From the NCBI GenBank assembly GCA_001414485.1, contig LLEY01000018.1:1-64000 (forward strand): DNA of 64,000 bases. The letters are read 5' to 3'. The position numbers and the translations under genes are program-made. Below, piece after piece: positions 1-11,389 of the stretch. This DNA is from Calycina herbarum (Eukaryota > Ascomycota > Leotiomycetes > Helotiales > Pezizellaceae). The notes under the pieces were generated by a model, which had not been told where the DNA came from, did no database searches, and was given only the letters and a program-made list of their open reading frames with translations. Position 1 is the first letter of the stretch, and each line of letters starts with the position of its first letter.

Positions 1-2279
1 GGCTTTCTTCTGCGTGCGAAATAGTTTAGAGTTCTCAATTCTTGTAAACCTGCTCCTCGAACAATGCGGTAGAAGAGTGCGGGACAACTCCTGTTCCTTT
101 CCTAGGTAGCCAGGGAGGCAGGGGATATAATATGTATGTGTAGAATCAAAGGTTGGGTAGTGAAGTGGAGGGCAGAGAAGTGCCTACTTCAACTTCGGAT
201 GCGTTGAATTTGGGAGGCTACTTTGAAAGGTTGAGCTCTTGAAGTATGTGTATTCTCTTTCTGTCTCCGTCTTTTTGCAACCACCCTCCCCCCGAGCTTG
301 TTTGCATTTGAAGAGGGGCGTGGCGTGAGGTGGGGAGATGGAGGGAGGGAGTTGGGAAGGTCCATTTTCGGGGTATTTCTTTGTGTTGGTGGTTTGTTCG
401 GCTCTAAATTTCAAGTCGGGGTTTGAGGGGAAATCGCCAGACCTTGGAAAGGAGGTCGACTTAGCTGGTGTTCTTGTGCAGAATTGTAGGGAAAGGAGAA
501 CTGACTTGTGCTCTTCGAATGGTAGGTTCGACTCTTCGTTGGACTTGGTGGTGATGAGAGTGGGAGTGGCATTTCTGGTGGGATATCGGATTCGTCAGTT
601 CTCTGAGGTAATCTATGAGTGCTGTACAAGGCCCTGTCATCTTTCTGCGTACACCTCCGAACGTAATTGTGCTAGGAGACTTGGAACAACGCAAAGTATA
701 ACGGTTCGCATAATCCCGTTGACTGTTGTTATAGAAGAAAATTGTTCTTAGCTGTACGTAGCACGATTATCGAGACTCTTGCGGTGTGGATTTGAGGAGT
801 GAGAGGATATTTAAAGTGCCTGTATTGGACTGTAATAGGGAGTCAAGAGTGGGAAGTTCGAAAGCAGCACTTCCAGGTTAGCACGCACAACTTCCAACCT
901 CCATATCGTTCCCCCTCTCTACCACTTTCGAAATTTCTAGTCAGCAAACTTTGGAAATACCTTTTCACTCCCATGCATCTGACAATCTCTCATCACAGAT
1001 GAGATTACCTATTTCCCTCACAACCTTCCGCAACCACTGAGCCATCCACATCCTCAAAATCCCAACAGAATTATCAAAATTATCATTATTCAGCTTCATC
1101 ACCCGAGCTTAGCCTTCAGAAATCCTTCCTTCATTCAGCAGGAATCAAGCTGAGATCCCAACACCCTTCTCATCCGCCAAATTGTCTCCCAACTCCCTGT
1201 GCTTTGAAATCAATGACTTCACTTGAGCCGCAAAACGGACGAAGCACTCCGCTCAATAGTTTCCAGAAACATCGACTGACGTTTTGTATCCTAAATTGTA
1301 ACCTTGCTAAGTACATGTGTACATTTCTCCCCAGCTCCGAAGGGATACATAATTCGCTTGTTATTTTGTACTGAGCACAAATAGGGTATCTCGGTCAGAG
1401 TTAGAGGGTGAGGGTGTCACGCAATTGGTGTTTGTACGAGATAATTTTGTGATTGATATGGATGATAATGGGTAGGTAACATTGATATATTGCATTTTGT
1501 GAAAATTTGTTTTTTGTTACTAGCCTACTAACTAGCCTGGATGTACGTACACCGGAAGGGTTTGGGATGATTCTCTCGGACGAAGCGACAAGAATAGGCT
1601 ACCAATTTCATCATCCACCGTTGCCCCAAAGCTGAAACACATTTTTTTAATTCCAAAGATTTTGTTGCGGGCGGGTGGCGAGAGCTGATTCAAAAATGGA
1701 AATCATCCGGTTAGGCTGCCGAATTGGGATCTGGGGCTGTCGAAAATGGGTACATCCGAATCAGCAACGTTTATGTTTCATGTTTTGCTAGCTACCTGGT
1801 GGGCATGCACCATTCCCCTTCCCGTCTTTCCCGCATGATGTGCCGAGGTACCGTTATTTTTGAGTTCGTGATGTTTACCTTCAGCGTCAGCCCTAGGGTT
1901 GACAGGTAATGGCAGTTGACCAGAAAAAGGTGCATCCGAATTACCCAGTTTCAATTGCTCCTACCCAGTTATCTGACCGGCATGTAAATATTCATTTCCC
2001 GTGTTTCTAGCATGATGTGCTATTGTTTTTGAGCTTATGATGTTAACTTTAGCGTTTTCAGCGCCAGCCTTGTGAGGGCAAGGCAGATTTTACCCCATAT
2101 GCAGGTAATGCTGGTCTAGTTTTTTGTGCGTGTAAAGTGTACAGATGGTGCCTCAATAATCCAATGGCTGGTATACCACCTGGGTGGGGTTTGCTTCGCC
2201 CAATTTCTTGTGAGAGACCAATCATCAAGGTTTAGGAAAAGACCCTATGGGGTTTGGTTTAGAAGTTATCCTTGAAGGA
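1..2279. other. Intergenic DNA, no convincing gene
   Basis: Open frames here are short and show no recognisable domain, no splice-linked continuation and no codon pattern like the neighbouring genes. The right part is the 3' flank of the GARS gene and holds a diverged tandem duplication listed separately. No AIRS-like coding sequence is present, which matters for interpreting the GARS gene next to it. Confidence 0.6.
1741..2080. repeat. Diverged tandem duplication, about 180-bp unit
   Basis: Two adjacent blocks share the same succession of words: a start resembling GAAAATGGGTACATCCGAAT, then GGCATG..CATT..CCCGT.TTTC, then GCATGATGTGC, then GTTnTTTTTGAG and ATGATGTT. The copies begin near 1741 and 1924 and are clearly diverged. 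No coding potential is seen in either. Confidence 0.5.
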
Positions 2280-3764
2280 TCAACTGAAGACTAACCGATG
2301 AGCGATATCCCCTCTGGAACGCATGCCCTCAAATTTAACGGTTGTCACTCCCCAATAGGCAAGCTTGAGTGCCTCCTCAAGCGAATCTGAAGTCGCTGCG
2401 ACTGCCATTACCCTGCCTCCGGAGGTGACTAAGTCGCCATTCTCTTTTAAAGTTGTCCCTGCGTGAAAGAAATTAAGTGACCCATCCAGATCTGTGAGAT
2501 ACATTAGCTGACTGTGTTGAATAAGGAAAATGGGAAAATTAGACCATGGGTGTGAGGCGGTGGATTCAACTCTATTGGTAGCCCTTGAAGGTATGGGCCC
2601 GGGTAGCCACCAGAAACCACTACCACAACAGCGCTTGACTTGTTGTCAACTTTGATCTCGGTTTCGCTGAGGCGACCTTCCACACAAGCCATTGCAACTT
2701 CGACAAGGTCGGTATCTTTGCTGATAAGTGGAAGTAAGGTTTGTGCTTCTGGGTCACCAAATCGGACATTGTATTCCAAACATTTTGGTCCCGAATCCGT
2801 CAGCATGATACCAGTGAAAAGCAGGCCAACAAATGGCATTCCTAAGAAATTCTGTGAGTACCAATCCTTCGATTTGGAAGCTTATGGATATCACCTTCTT
2901 TTCTCAACCCATCAAACGTAGGTTTCAATATCCGCTCATCTATTTCCTTTAGATCAGCGGGAGTGGCGATCATGGTAGGTGCATAGCAGCCCATTCCACC
3001 AGTATTCCGTCCAAAATCTCCAGCAAATTCTCTCTTGTGATCTTGGGCAGGTGGCAGGGACTTGAAGGTAGTACCATCGCTAAAGGTCAAAATACTCAAC
3101 TCTTCGCCTTCCAAGAATTCCTCGATGACAACTTCTGAACCTGCAGCACCAAAAGCGCCATCTAACATGATGCCCTTTAGTTGTTCCAGAGTTTCTTCAG
3201 GAGATTCAGGAAGAACGACACCCTTCCCTGCTGCGAGTCCTGAGGCTTTGATCACTACTTTGTGTGATATGGAAGTCACATAAGCCTTGGCAGCATTGTA
3301 GTCTGTGAAATTCCGATACTCTGCTGTCGGAATTTTAAAGCGTGCCATGAAATCTTTCGAGAAAGCCTTTGAGCCTTCAAGCTGAGCTGCCTCTTTGCTT
3401 GGCGCAAAACATGGAATGTGCGCTGTTACATAGTAAGAATGCATTCGATATTATTGATAGGGAAAGAAATTTAAGACCAACCTGCACGAAAATAACCCTC
3501 GATTCCTTCGACTATAGGAACATCAGGCCCGGGAATAACTAGATCAATATCCAGCTTTTCTGCAATTTCGACAAGGGTCGGGTAGTCGTTTTCGGGAACG
3601 TTCACATTCTGCACTTTGTCTGATCCTGCTGCAGTTCCCCCATTTCCAGGTGCCACGAAGATCTTTTCGACGAGTGGGGACTGGTTGAGTTTCCAGGCTA
3701 TTGCGCTCTCCCTCCCACCTCGACCGACGAGTAATATGCGTAATTTAGATGGTTGGCTGGACAT
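2280..3764 (-). CDS. Monofunctional glycinamide ribonucleotide synthetase (PurD/GARS)
   Basis: Phosphoribosylamine-glycine ligase, the ATP-dependent second step of purine synthesis. Four exons on the minus strand: 3764-3482, 3422-2895, 2841-2545 and 2491-2280. All three junctions keep phase and restore family motifs, giving 439 aa, the length of a bacterial PurD. Visible are the N-domain (ILLVGRGGRESA, APGNGGTA), the ATP-grasp region (KASGLAAGKGV, SLPPAQDHKREF, NTGGMGCYAPT), the metal-site motif EYNVRFGDPEAQ and a C-domain ending GDIAHRLVFS. The usual GGREHA motif reads GGRESA. In yeast and most fungi GARS is fused to AIRS in one polypeptide (ADE5,7). Here the protein stops where the linker to AIRS would start, and no AIRS lies downstream in the window. 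The family call is very safe; whether it is the main purine enzyme or a paralogue is open. Confidence 0.9.
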
Positions 3765-5107
3765 TGTGTAAAGAAAATGATGAAAAATGCAGTGATTGAG
3801 ATGGAATTGGTTTGTGTGCGAATTTGTAACAGATGATACTAGTTTTGCATCCGTCAAACATAGAGCATGGACTAATGAGAACTTCGTTAAAACGACACCA
3901 AAACGCACGCCGTTCACCACGTCAGTGATTATTTGAGAAATTGAACATGACAAAAACCCATCCTTCTTCGATCCTCACAGCGCTCGCTACTCCGGAGAAA
4001 ACAAGTGGAATCAAGAAAATCAGTTAGAGTTAATTGAAGGGGCACTGGTCGAGCCTCGAAACTCGAGATCGCTCTCAGGATTGCCAAAATGACGGGGCAA
4101 ACATTCCTACACGGGACAGTATCATTTGATCACAATATATCGTGTTGTCGCCCGTCACTTCGCCCGTGGAAAAGAGGAGAGGGGGCCAACAGAGGAAGAA
4201 TCCGACGACGATCGTGAGGCTGAAAGAAGTTAGCGAAATCGCTTGGTCGTACCGACGGGATAACTATATTCCGCCTTATCACGTGTCTCCAAATCTATTT
4301 TAGGAAATTATTTGAAAATCGGTCCACCTGAACATATTATTGACGACCAAAAACAATTGCAACCAACACTTATCTGGAATCCTCCGCGTTGATTTGCAAT
4401 CCCCATTTTGATGCCTCATATTGTTGCTATTTCGGGAGATCGCTTCAGCCATATCTACTCAAGCCATCCTAGCCACCACACATACCAGTAATACCACCCA
4501 ACCCTCCACTCCACCAGCACACTGCACCACCACCATCACCACCACTTCTGCAGTCCGCACCAGCAAACCACATGGCGATGATGGCGGCATGCAGGCGTTG
4601 GGCTTGAGGGCACACCATCATGGCAAGAAGATGGGCCATGCCAGCCATGCCATGCGCATCGTGACGCATTGAGCCACCTCCTCAGGCAAATCTGCCTTGT
4701 TTGGTGTAACTTATCAACTGGACTATTGAATGCCCTCAGTCAGGAACATGGAACATGGGACATGGACCCTGGATCAATTTTGCCATGTGCTTTCGCTTGC
4801 ACAAGGGGGGGAGAAAAGACAGGCCTCGAGCAGACTTCACAACCACGCCTCCTACCTGCCTCAGCCGCAACCCCGAACAACCCCCAGCGGGCGAGGGCTG
4901 CTAGCTGAACCAATAGCTAGACAACAATGACCTTACAGCAAGGCTGAGCAACCTCAACTTTTGATTTCAACCTTCTCATTACTACATCTGTAAAGCCTCT
5001 CATATCCAAACAAAAAGAGAAATTCCACGATTGGCCGCCCTACCTCCACCACGTTCTCCCCTGGCACACAACGTTCCACTTGCATACATTATTATATTGA
5101 CCAGACA
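3765..5107. other. Intergenic: GARS promoter side and low-complexity CA/CCA tracts
   Basis: This is the upstream region of the GARS gene followed by the 3' flank of the FAD oxidase gene. Around 4470-4550 it is rich in ACC/CCA runs, and around 4600-4650 CAT/GCC words repeat. Frames of 60-80 codons occur but look compositional only. Confidence 0.5.
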
Positions 5108-6526
5108 TCAGAATGCGGTTATGTTAGGCAGAAGTTTCTCCGTAAACTGCCAAAGCAATGAGGAATCATGGGTGTGGAATGCTGCACCCGTATAGTACGT
5201 GTGTCGTTTCCCCTGCAGCCCATACAGCTGTTTATAGAAGCCATCCGCAATAGCTTGTGGTGGTACTGTCAACTCAAATGGGGTATGGCTTGAATAGATG
5301 GCCAATTCGGGTGTGGTGCTTTGTTTGCCTGCAATCTTGATTTTTTGGACATCGGAAATGATTTGCTCTCGAACTTGCGCATCTGGCAATGCCCCCACGC
5401 TTCCGTATTTTACATTGTATAAACCTGGTATTGTAGTTGCAGTCACTTTGTAGATACCTGGAAGCCTGCCAAGCTGGTAATCCGCTTCTGGTGAGACATT
5501 CAAAATACTGACGTTTTCGGGAAGTCCCGAATTGTCCACAATGGCGGAGTAATAACCAGAATTTGAGAATTGGCCAAAGAGTTTGCGTTCTAGCCCACTT
5601 AAATCCCACCCTCGGAGGTTGTCTAATTTAGGCGGTATGGTGAAGACTAGTTTGCCGGCCTTGATCAATGTGTTGCCAGTTGGCGTTTGCACTAGGACCT
5701 TGGCTTCATCGGGACAGCTTCGATCTACTGCAAGGATGTTGCTGTTCAGTAGAACGTTTTCCCCCAGTTCTACTGCTGCATGTTCGTAAAGAAGACTGTT
5801 GTCGCGTTGTTCTGAAGTAAGGAAGCCAATTTGTATATTTCTGATGACACCGTAGCCGAAATTCTTGAAAATATACAAAGTCGGCTGTGCGAGTATATCA
5901 CCCAAACCCTGGGCAAAGGTCCAAAGGAGTGGTATGAGAGATTGGAGGTTGTACTTTTTAGCGAAGTCGCCAAAAGGAAGCAACAAATCAACAGGCACTG
6001 GGTATGGCAAGTCGAAGCCCCCCTCTACGAAGGGGTACTTGGCCAGCTGTATGGCATATGCAGTCAGGCCGGGCGAGGGGTCAGTAGCAGAGTAGTTGAG
6101 GAATTCCTGCCCCGTTGTAAGGTCGACGTAATGCGTATTTCCCGGATTTCCAACTTCTTCAGCACCAGCTTTGGTCAGGGATACATTGAGTCGGGCGAAA
6201 TAAGATCTGACAATATCCAAATCATGCCAAACAACCACACCATAATCCACATAACGTTTTGTCGCTGGATCTGTATATGTCTCGGTATGGCCTCCCAAAC
6301 GGGATTTGGATTCTACCACCACCACGGTCTTCCCCAGGTCTGACAAGCGGATGGCTGAGTACGTGCCCGTAGAGCCGCCTCCTATGATACAAACGTCGCG
6401 GGTGACAATGGTGTCAACTGAGCAAGGAGCCCCATTTAGTGTGACGAGGGTAGAGGCTTCAGCTTTTGGAATCAGAGACAACACCCCACTCACGCCCAGC
6501 AGAATTCTCAAGGCAGCGAACGTCAT
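5108..6526 (-). CDS. Secreted FAD-dependent amine-oxidase-like oxidoreductase
   Basis: Single-exon protein of 472 aa. Residues 1-24 form a signal peptide (hydrophobic stretch ending PKAEA). A Rossmann FAD-binding motif, VCIIGGGSTGTYSAIRL, follows near residues 46-62, then VVVVESKSRLGGHTETY (about 69-85), the glycine pair typical of flavin amine oxidases. A second nucleotide-contact region near the C-terminus (YYTGAAFHTHDSSLLWQ) completes the fold. From memory the closest named relatives are fungal beta-cyclopiazonate dehydrogenase-like FAD enzymes that oxidise a small molecule outside the cytosol; the actual substrate cannot be read from sequence. The start is set by the signal peptide. A Zn2Cys6 regulator lies divergently about 630 bp away. 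Confidence 0.85.
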   Translation of the reverse strand: MTFAALRILLGVSGVLSLIPKAEASTLVTLNGAPCSVDTIVTRDVCIIGGGSTGTYSAIRLSDLGKTVVVVESKSRLGGHTETYTDPATKRYVDYGVVVWHDLDIVRSYFARLNVSLTKAGAEEVGNPGNTHYVDLTTGQEFLNYSATDPSPGLTAYAIQLAKYPFVEGGFDLPYPVPVDLLLPFGDFAKKYNLQSLIPLLWTFAQGLGDILAQPTLYIFKNFGYGVIRNIQIGFLTSEQRDNSLLYEHAAVELGENVLLNSNILAVDRSCPDEAKVLVQTPTGNTLIKAGKLVFTIPPKLDNLRGWDLSGLERKLFGQFSNSGYYSAIVDNSGLPENVSILNVSPEADYQLGRLPGIYKVTATTIPGLYNVKYGSVGALPDAQVREQIISDVQKIKIAGKQSTTPELAIYSSHTPFELTVPPQAIADGFYKQLYGLQGKRHTYYTGAAFHTHDSSLLWQFTEKLLPNITAF

Positions 6527-7159
6527 TGTACCTCGAAAGCTTTGAAAGCCAAAGAAGCCTGGGGGTATGTTGAAGCCTTGTCAATGGGTATTTTCCGAAA
6601 GCGAGTCGTTACTCTTTCGAGGATAGTGTGCTTGAGAACTGGTGGGGAAATCAATGAATTTCATGAAGGATTAAAACCTATACGCTTCAGCCGCTCGGGG
6701 GTGCTGAATGATGTCGGTAGTGAAGTTGTTGCTGCCAGGGCCCAAAGAGGGAAATTGTGGCTTCTTATATCTTACCCGGTCACAATGCGAGTATGCTTGT
6801 CACACTACAGGGGTAGGGCAACGAAAATGGCGAATAGACAGGACCAGAAAACGAAAAAAGTAGCCAAGGTGGAGGCTCGGATCTGGAATCCTACTTTAAA
6901 AATACCCACTCATGACCGATTTCATCTTCTCAGTCATTCGTATAGTTCAGTTTCCAACTCAGCTACAGGTCGTGGCACGATTGGCTGTTTTATGACCATT
7001 TTATTGGCTGGCCCTAAGAGCCCCCTCAGCTTTGGTCTCAGAGAATTTGACTATTAAGAAGAGGCGGTCGAGCATCATGAAATCGAAAGACAATGATCGT
7101 CGTCGACGTTCCCATAGAAAGCTTTCATTCAACGTTAGAAAAAATACGCCCGAACGGTT
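6527..7159. promoter_or_regulatory. Shared upstream region of the FAD oxidase and Zn2Cys6 genes
   Basis: The two flanking genes diverge from this roughly 630-bp stretch, so it should hold both promoters. A long open frame on the plus strand inside it has no domain and is not supported. No specific binding site is claimed. Confidence 0.45.
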
Positions 7160-7904
7160 ATGTCCGATACGATGCATGGGTCATCTTCTTCGAGCGGTCT
7201 TCGTCCACGACAGAGAACTTTTACTTCTTGTACAGAATGTAGAAGAAGGAAACAGAAATGCAATCAAGCCAAAGATCGTCCATGTTCCAATTGTGCAAGG
7301 CGCTACCCGCCTCCGGTCTGCACTTACCAAAGTTCGAGGTCAGAACACTATTGCTACTGCTCCAATCACTCCCAACATTGCTGTGCATTGCTGACACATG
7401 TACTCCAGTTCAACACCACCTCCTTTCGATCACGTCTTGGATTTGCGTGACGATGATAGGAATGTTGCCCGGTCGAACCAACCAAGTCGATCAAATGCCC
7501 CTTCGGACCCATCAATGACACCAGCATCACAGTATTATGGTGGTCACTCTGCAGCAGCAATCTCACCAGGAGGGCAATATCCATACAACACCACACACGA
7601 TTACAATTCCCCATCACCGTCAGCGAGAAGCGATGGGCGTTACTATGCGGGAAGTTCCTCCAGCCATCAAGCCGACAATTCGTCAACTAGCGGAGACTAT
7701 TACCCAACCACGGCTGGATACTACCCAGCAGATATGGGTTACAGTACTACCGATACATCTCAAGATTACGCATATCTCGCCCCCTCAGATCAAGATCAAT
7801 GGTTGACGGGTGGAAACCCGGAGGTGTTTGTGGGAACCGGTACAACAGAATACTTTTACGTCGACGATACAGAAGCGTCTCGTTCGGCAGGGTCGCGAAG
7901 TTAG
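7160..7904 (+). CDS. Small Zn2Cys6 (Gal4-type) transcription factor
   Basis: Two exons, 7160-7338 and 7409-7904, 224 aa. The intron starts GTCAGA, has a CTGAC branch-like site and ends TCCAG; splicing keeps phase 2. Near residues 23-54 the binuclear zinc cluster is complete: spacing C-x2-C-x6-C-x7-C-x2-C-x8-C with the basic loop RRRKQK between cysteines 2 and 3. The rest (about residues 60-224) is low complexity, rich in Ser, Tyr, Asp, Thr and Pro, with repeated GYYP/DYYP words. It lacks the large fungal-specific middle domain of typical Zn2Cys6 regulators, so it is unusually short. It probably binds DNA in the nucleus; its targets are unknown, though the divergent FAD oxidase gene is an obvious candidate. 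Confidence 0.82.
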
Positions 7905-8567
7905 GGCTACTCTCCCGAGTTCCTTTTTGTTGTTGTGAGACTCGGGATGTCAAACGACCCTCCTCGCTCTCTCTCAACAATTTTCGTGGGATTTTGGATG
8001 ACGGGATGATTTGATATCAAAACAATTCGATTTTTCGATACGCGCGGGAACGCGTGCCCTGATTGAGATGGGGATATCTCTTTTGGGAGGGACGGCTCAT
8101 TGCTTTCAATTGAATGATTGGATGATTGGGAAGGAATGTTTGTTTGTAGGAATACCATACATGTGAAGGAGCAGAAAGACGGGATGGATTTACATACCCC
8201 CCTGGTCTGTTTTGTGAAGGGGGAGGATGATCTGACCCAGGTGCGGGGTCACAAACAGAAGCTAAATCTTACCCCGCATGAGACCCTGGAAATCTCGTGG
8301 CTTTGGTGGAAGTTTGATTCTCTCCTTTAGTTTGAGTTTCTTTGGGTTTTGCGGCATTGGCATCGGTTGGGAGCATTGGGATTCTTCAATTTGTATTACC
8401 GAGTTGTTCCGAGGTGTTCGTCTCTTTTTGTTGGAATTTTGGATTCTTTGCATTAGAACTTAGACTCGAGGATGGGCTCCAATTTTCAAATGCGTTACAT
8501 TCCGAATCAATTTCTTAAGTTTGTTTTTCGATATTGTGAAGAGTACTCAGTGACTTGCATATAGGAG
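7905..8567. other. Intergenic region between Zn2Cys6 and SMP-30 genes
   Basis: This holds the 3' flank of the regulator gene and the promoter of the SMP-30 gene, both transcribed to the right. T-rich tracts appear near 8320-8460. No gene is seen. Confidence 0.5.
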
Positions 8568-9711
8568 ATGACAGATCATTTGACAAAGAATGGAGGCGGT
8601 GTGTGGTACAAAAATAAACCACCCAACCACCTGGGCGAATCGCCAATCTATCGATCTATTGACTCAACAGTGCATTGGACCGATGTTCACGCGACACCTT
8701 GCACGATCCAAATTCTCAAAATAGATCCTGTCAATGGTGATACTCTCGAGGGATCGGCGCGCATCCTCGAGGTCCCATTTAATCCCATCACTGCAATTTA
8801 CTTTCGTCGCGATGTGAGGGGAAGTTACATCTGTGGGTACCGCCAAGGGATTGCGTTTCTGGACGAGCAAACTGGGGATGTGGAGGTTTTGAGGAAGCTT
8901 ATCGATGAGGAAATGGGATTGACTGTCAATGATTGTGGTGTCGATCCGAGAGGGAGATTCTGGGTTGGGTCTGTGGATTTGGACGCTTTGGGGAAGCAAC
9001 AGAACGGGGAGAGTTGGGGGGAGCTAAGAGGCAAGTTGTGGAGATACGAGGCAGATGGGACTTGTACAGTGATGGAGAGTGGGATCATGATTTCGAATGG
9101 AATTGGCTGGAGCCCGGATGGCAAATACAGTGAGCGAATTACCCTGGAAATTGGAACAATGGGATACCATTGCCCTAGAAAGTTGGAACAACGGCATTTT
9201 CTGAGCACCATTTCCTCAAGAAAAAGAAACTAATTCTTTCGATACAGTGTTCTATAATGATTCTGGACCTCAAATTGTCTGGAAATATGACTTCGACGTC
9301 GAGACTGGTAGTATCTCCAACCGGAAGAAGATCATCGACGGGGGACTACCAATAGGAGGCATGAACGATGGAATGGTCATAGAGTAGGCACAACACCCTC
9401 AACTGTACCCCCTTCCCCTAAGACATACATAACATTGATACATAAATAGCGAAACCGGTAACCTCTGGATCGCCATGTGGATGATGAATTCGGTGAGGGT
9501 GTATTCTCCGGAAGGAGAATTGTTACAGATAATCAAATTTCCAGCGAAATGTGTGACATGTCCTACATTTGGAGGTCAAAACAACGATATCCTCTTCATC
9601 ACATCTGCCATTCCGATCACTGGAAAAGCTGCACCGGGAGATGAAGGGGGTCATGTCTTTCGATACAAAGCAGGTGTTAAGGGGATGCCCAAGTACGAAT
9701 TCGCCGGATAG
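8568..9711 (+). CDS. SMP-30/gluconolactonase/regucalcin-family hydrolase
   Basis: Three exons, 8568-9129, 9248-9383 and 9450-9711, give 319 aa; both junctions keep phase and rebuild family motifs. This six-bladed propeller family hydrolyses sugar lactones with one divalent metal ion. Visible are LGESPIY near the start (Glu24, a metal ligand in the family), TVNDCGVDPRGRFWVGSVD (about 122-140), SNGIGWSPDGKYMFYNDSG across intron 1, MNDGMVIDETGNLWIA across intron 2, and TCPTFGGQNNDILFITSA near the end. No signal peptide is seen, so it is probably cytosolic. Length is normal for the family. The exact lactone substrate is unknown. Confidence 0.9.
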
Positions 9712-11389
9712 GGAAAATCGGTGCGTTGTATGTCGGTTGATGTCAAAGAGTTTTCAATTTTCCGTATTGAAAAGTCGAGTGGACTCGATTCTGAGGCTAG
9801 ATTCGGAGGGGGGGAACACGAAAAGGGGAAGGAGATTTTTGGATGCCCTCTTTTTTCAGCTTCCTAACCTAGGGAAAAAGTGTCAGTTGTCAGTTGCATC
9901 ACGGACTTTCGGGAAATACCGATCGATAGTTATTCTTGTTTTTGCCTCTCTAAAATAAGAAAAAGAATGGATTTTGATTCAGATTCGGCTGTACGGACGG
10001 AGTTGACCTTCCAATTGTTGACACCCAGCTTGAGTTTTGTCAATAGATGATGTGCAGCTAGTACGAGTCTGTATGACCATGTGGCAAGAGAGTAGCACCG
10101 ACGGATAATTTTGGGGGCCAAGAATCTGGACAGCTGAAACCTCAATTGGCGGTCTACAAATACCTTGATTGTAAAAAACCCCTAAATAAAATCAATACAT
10201 ACTCAATCCGAGAACCAAAGTTGGCTTCGTAGATGCCTAATTGTTCGATTCTTTCAATTAATATCATCGCGTTATTGGGTTGGATTTTGTCGCGCTTCTT
10301 TCTGCCTTTGGAGAATTTCATTCCGTTGCCAGACGCTCGGGATTGCTCTTGAATTCGACGTGCTCGGGCAGCTGATCTCGCAAACTCAATCCACGATTTG
10401 TACGGGTTGCAGAAAACAAGACATAGTTGTCAAGAGAAGCTCAGTTTCTCTCAAAGAATTTTCATTTCCTTTCTTTGCGGAAGTGTGAATACACGTGTCT
10501 ATCACGTGCATCGTCACCAAATTACCTATTTGTTGAACAAGACTGGGAACTTTGCTTGTTTCGAATATAAAGCTGGAATATTTAAATCTATGCTACTTTC
10601 GTTATTTTCGAATCGTTAGTACATTCACCGGAAGACTGCGGTCACGCATTCCAGTCAACACCTCACCCCTGGTCCGTCAAAACGGTAATAAATAGCTCGT
10701 TGTTCCAACTTTCTATTATAGTTTAGCAATGTTCTAAAAGACCTGGGTTAACATTCTAAATTGTTCCAAGTATCGAGGGTAATTACTTTGAATTACTCTG
10801 GATAGTTGGAACAACGAGCTAGGTAGGCAGGTACGAACCTGATAGGCACCTTTCCTTCCGTGCAATCGTCGTCGTGAATCTGCAGGCACAGCAAACAGTT
10901 ACCGCGGCGTTGGAAACACTTTCAATCCTCTCTCCCACTCTCTCATCGTCATTGGATCAAATCTCAGCGAACTCTCCCCAAAACGGTAAACTTACCCCAT
11001 CTATGCCAAGCTCCTTATCAGTTCCCAGATATTGGCCGCATATGTTAGATAGCTTCACACGTTTTACATTCAAGACCTGGGAAAGAGTTTCAATATTTCT
11101 TTGCCAAGTACTGAAGCGACGGCGTAGGGCACCAAAAGAGAAGCCTACGATAAGAAGTTTGCTTGTTTATTGGTCTTCTTTCTCCAATTTCTCGCCATGG
11201 AGCTGGGGGGATGTGGGGTAGCCTGGAGCTCCGAGAACCCGGGAAATATATAAACAAAGCTCTTTCCATCGCGCAGAGTCTCGTAAAAGGGTTAAGAATT
11301 ATCATTGTTTGTCAAGTTCTGGTTAACTTGTTTCAAAATGAGTACTGTTGTGAGTTGAATAAATCCATTTCCCTGAATAACTGCTGACC
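9712..11389. other. Intergenic region with a short inverted-repeat element
   Basis: About 1.7 kb between the lactonase and ammonium transporter genes, both rightward. It holds the small inverted-repeat element at 10693-10821 and the transporter promoter. Short frames at 10398-10619 and 10874-11221 have no recognisable features. Confidence 0.5.
10693..10821. mobile_element. Small MITE-like element with perfect 18-bp terminal inverted repeats
   Basis: The ends are perfect inverted copies: TAGCTCGTTGTTCCAACT at 10693-10710 and its reverse complement at 10804-10821. The outermost TA at each end could be a TA target duplication, as in Tc1/mariner-derived MITEs. The 93-bp interior has no coding capacity and repeats ATTGTTCCAAG once. 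Related ends (TTGTTCCA/TGGAACAA) occur near 51.4 and 63.4 kb. Confidence 0.6.

Noticed and set aside
338..751. 137-codon plus-strand open frame
   Set aside because: No domain, composition follows the local G/T-rich DNA, opposite-strand frames of similar length overlap it, and there is no splice-linked continuation.
6542..7057. 171-codon open frame in the divergent promoter region
   Set aside because: Sits between two well-supported divergent genes, has no recognisable features and is followed by another overlapping frame; more likely chance.
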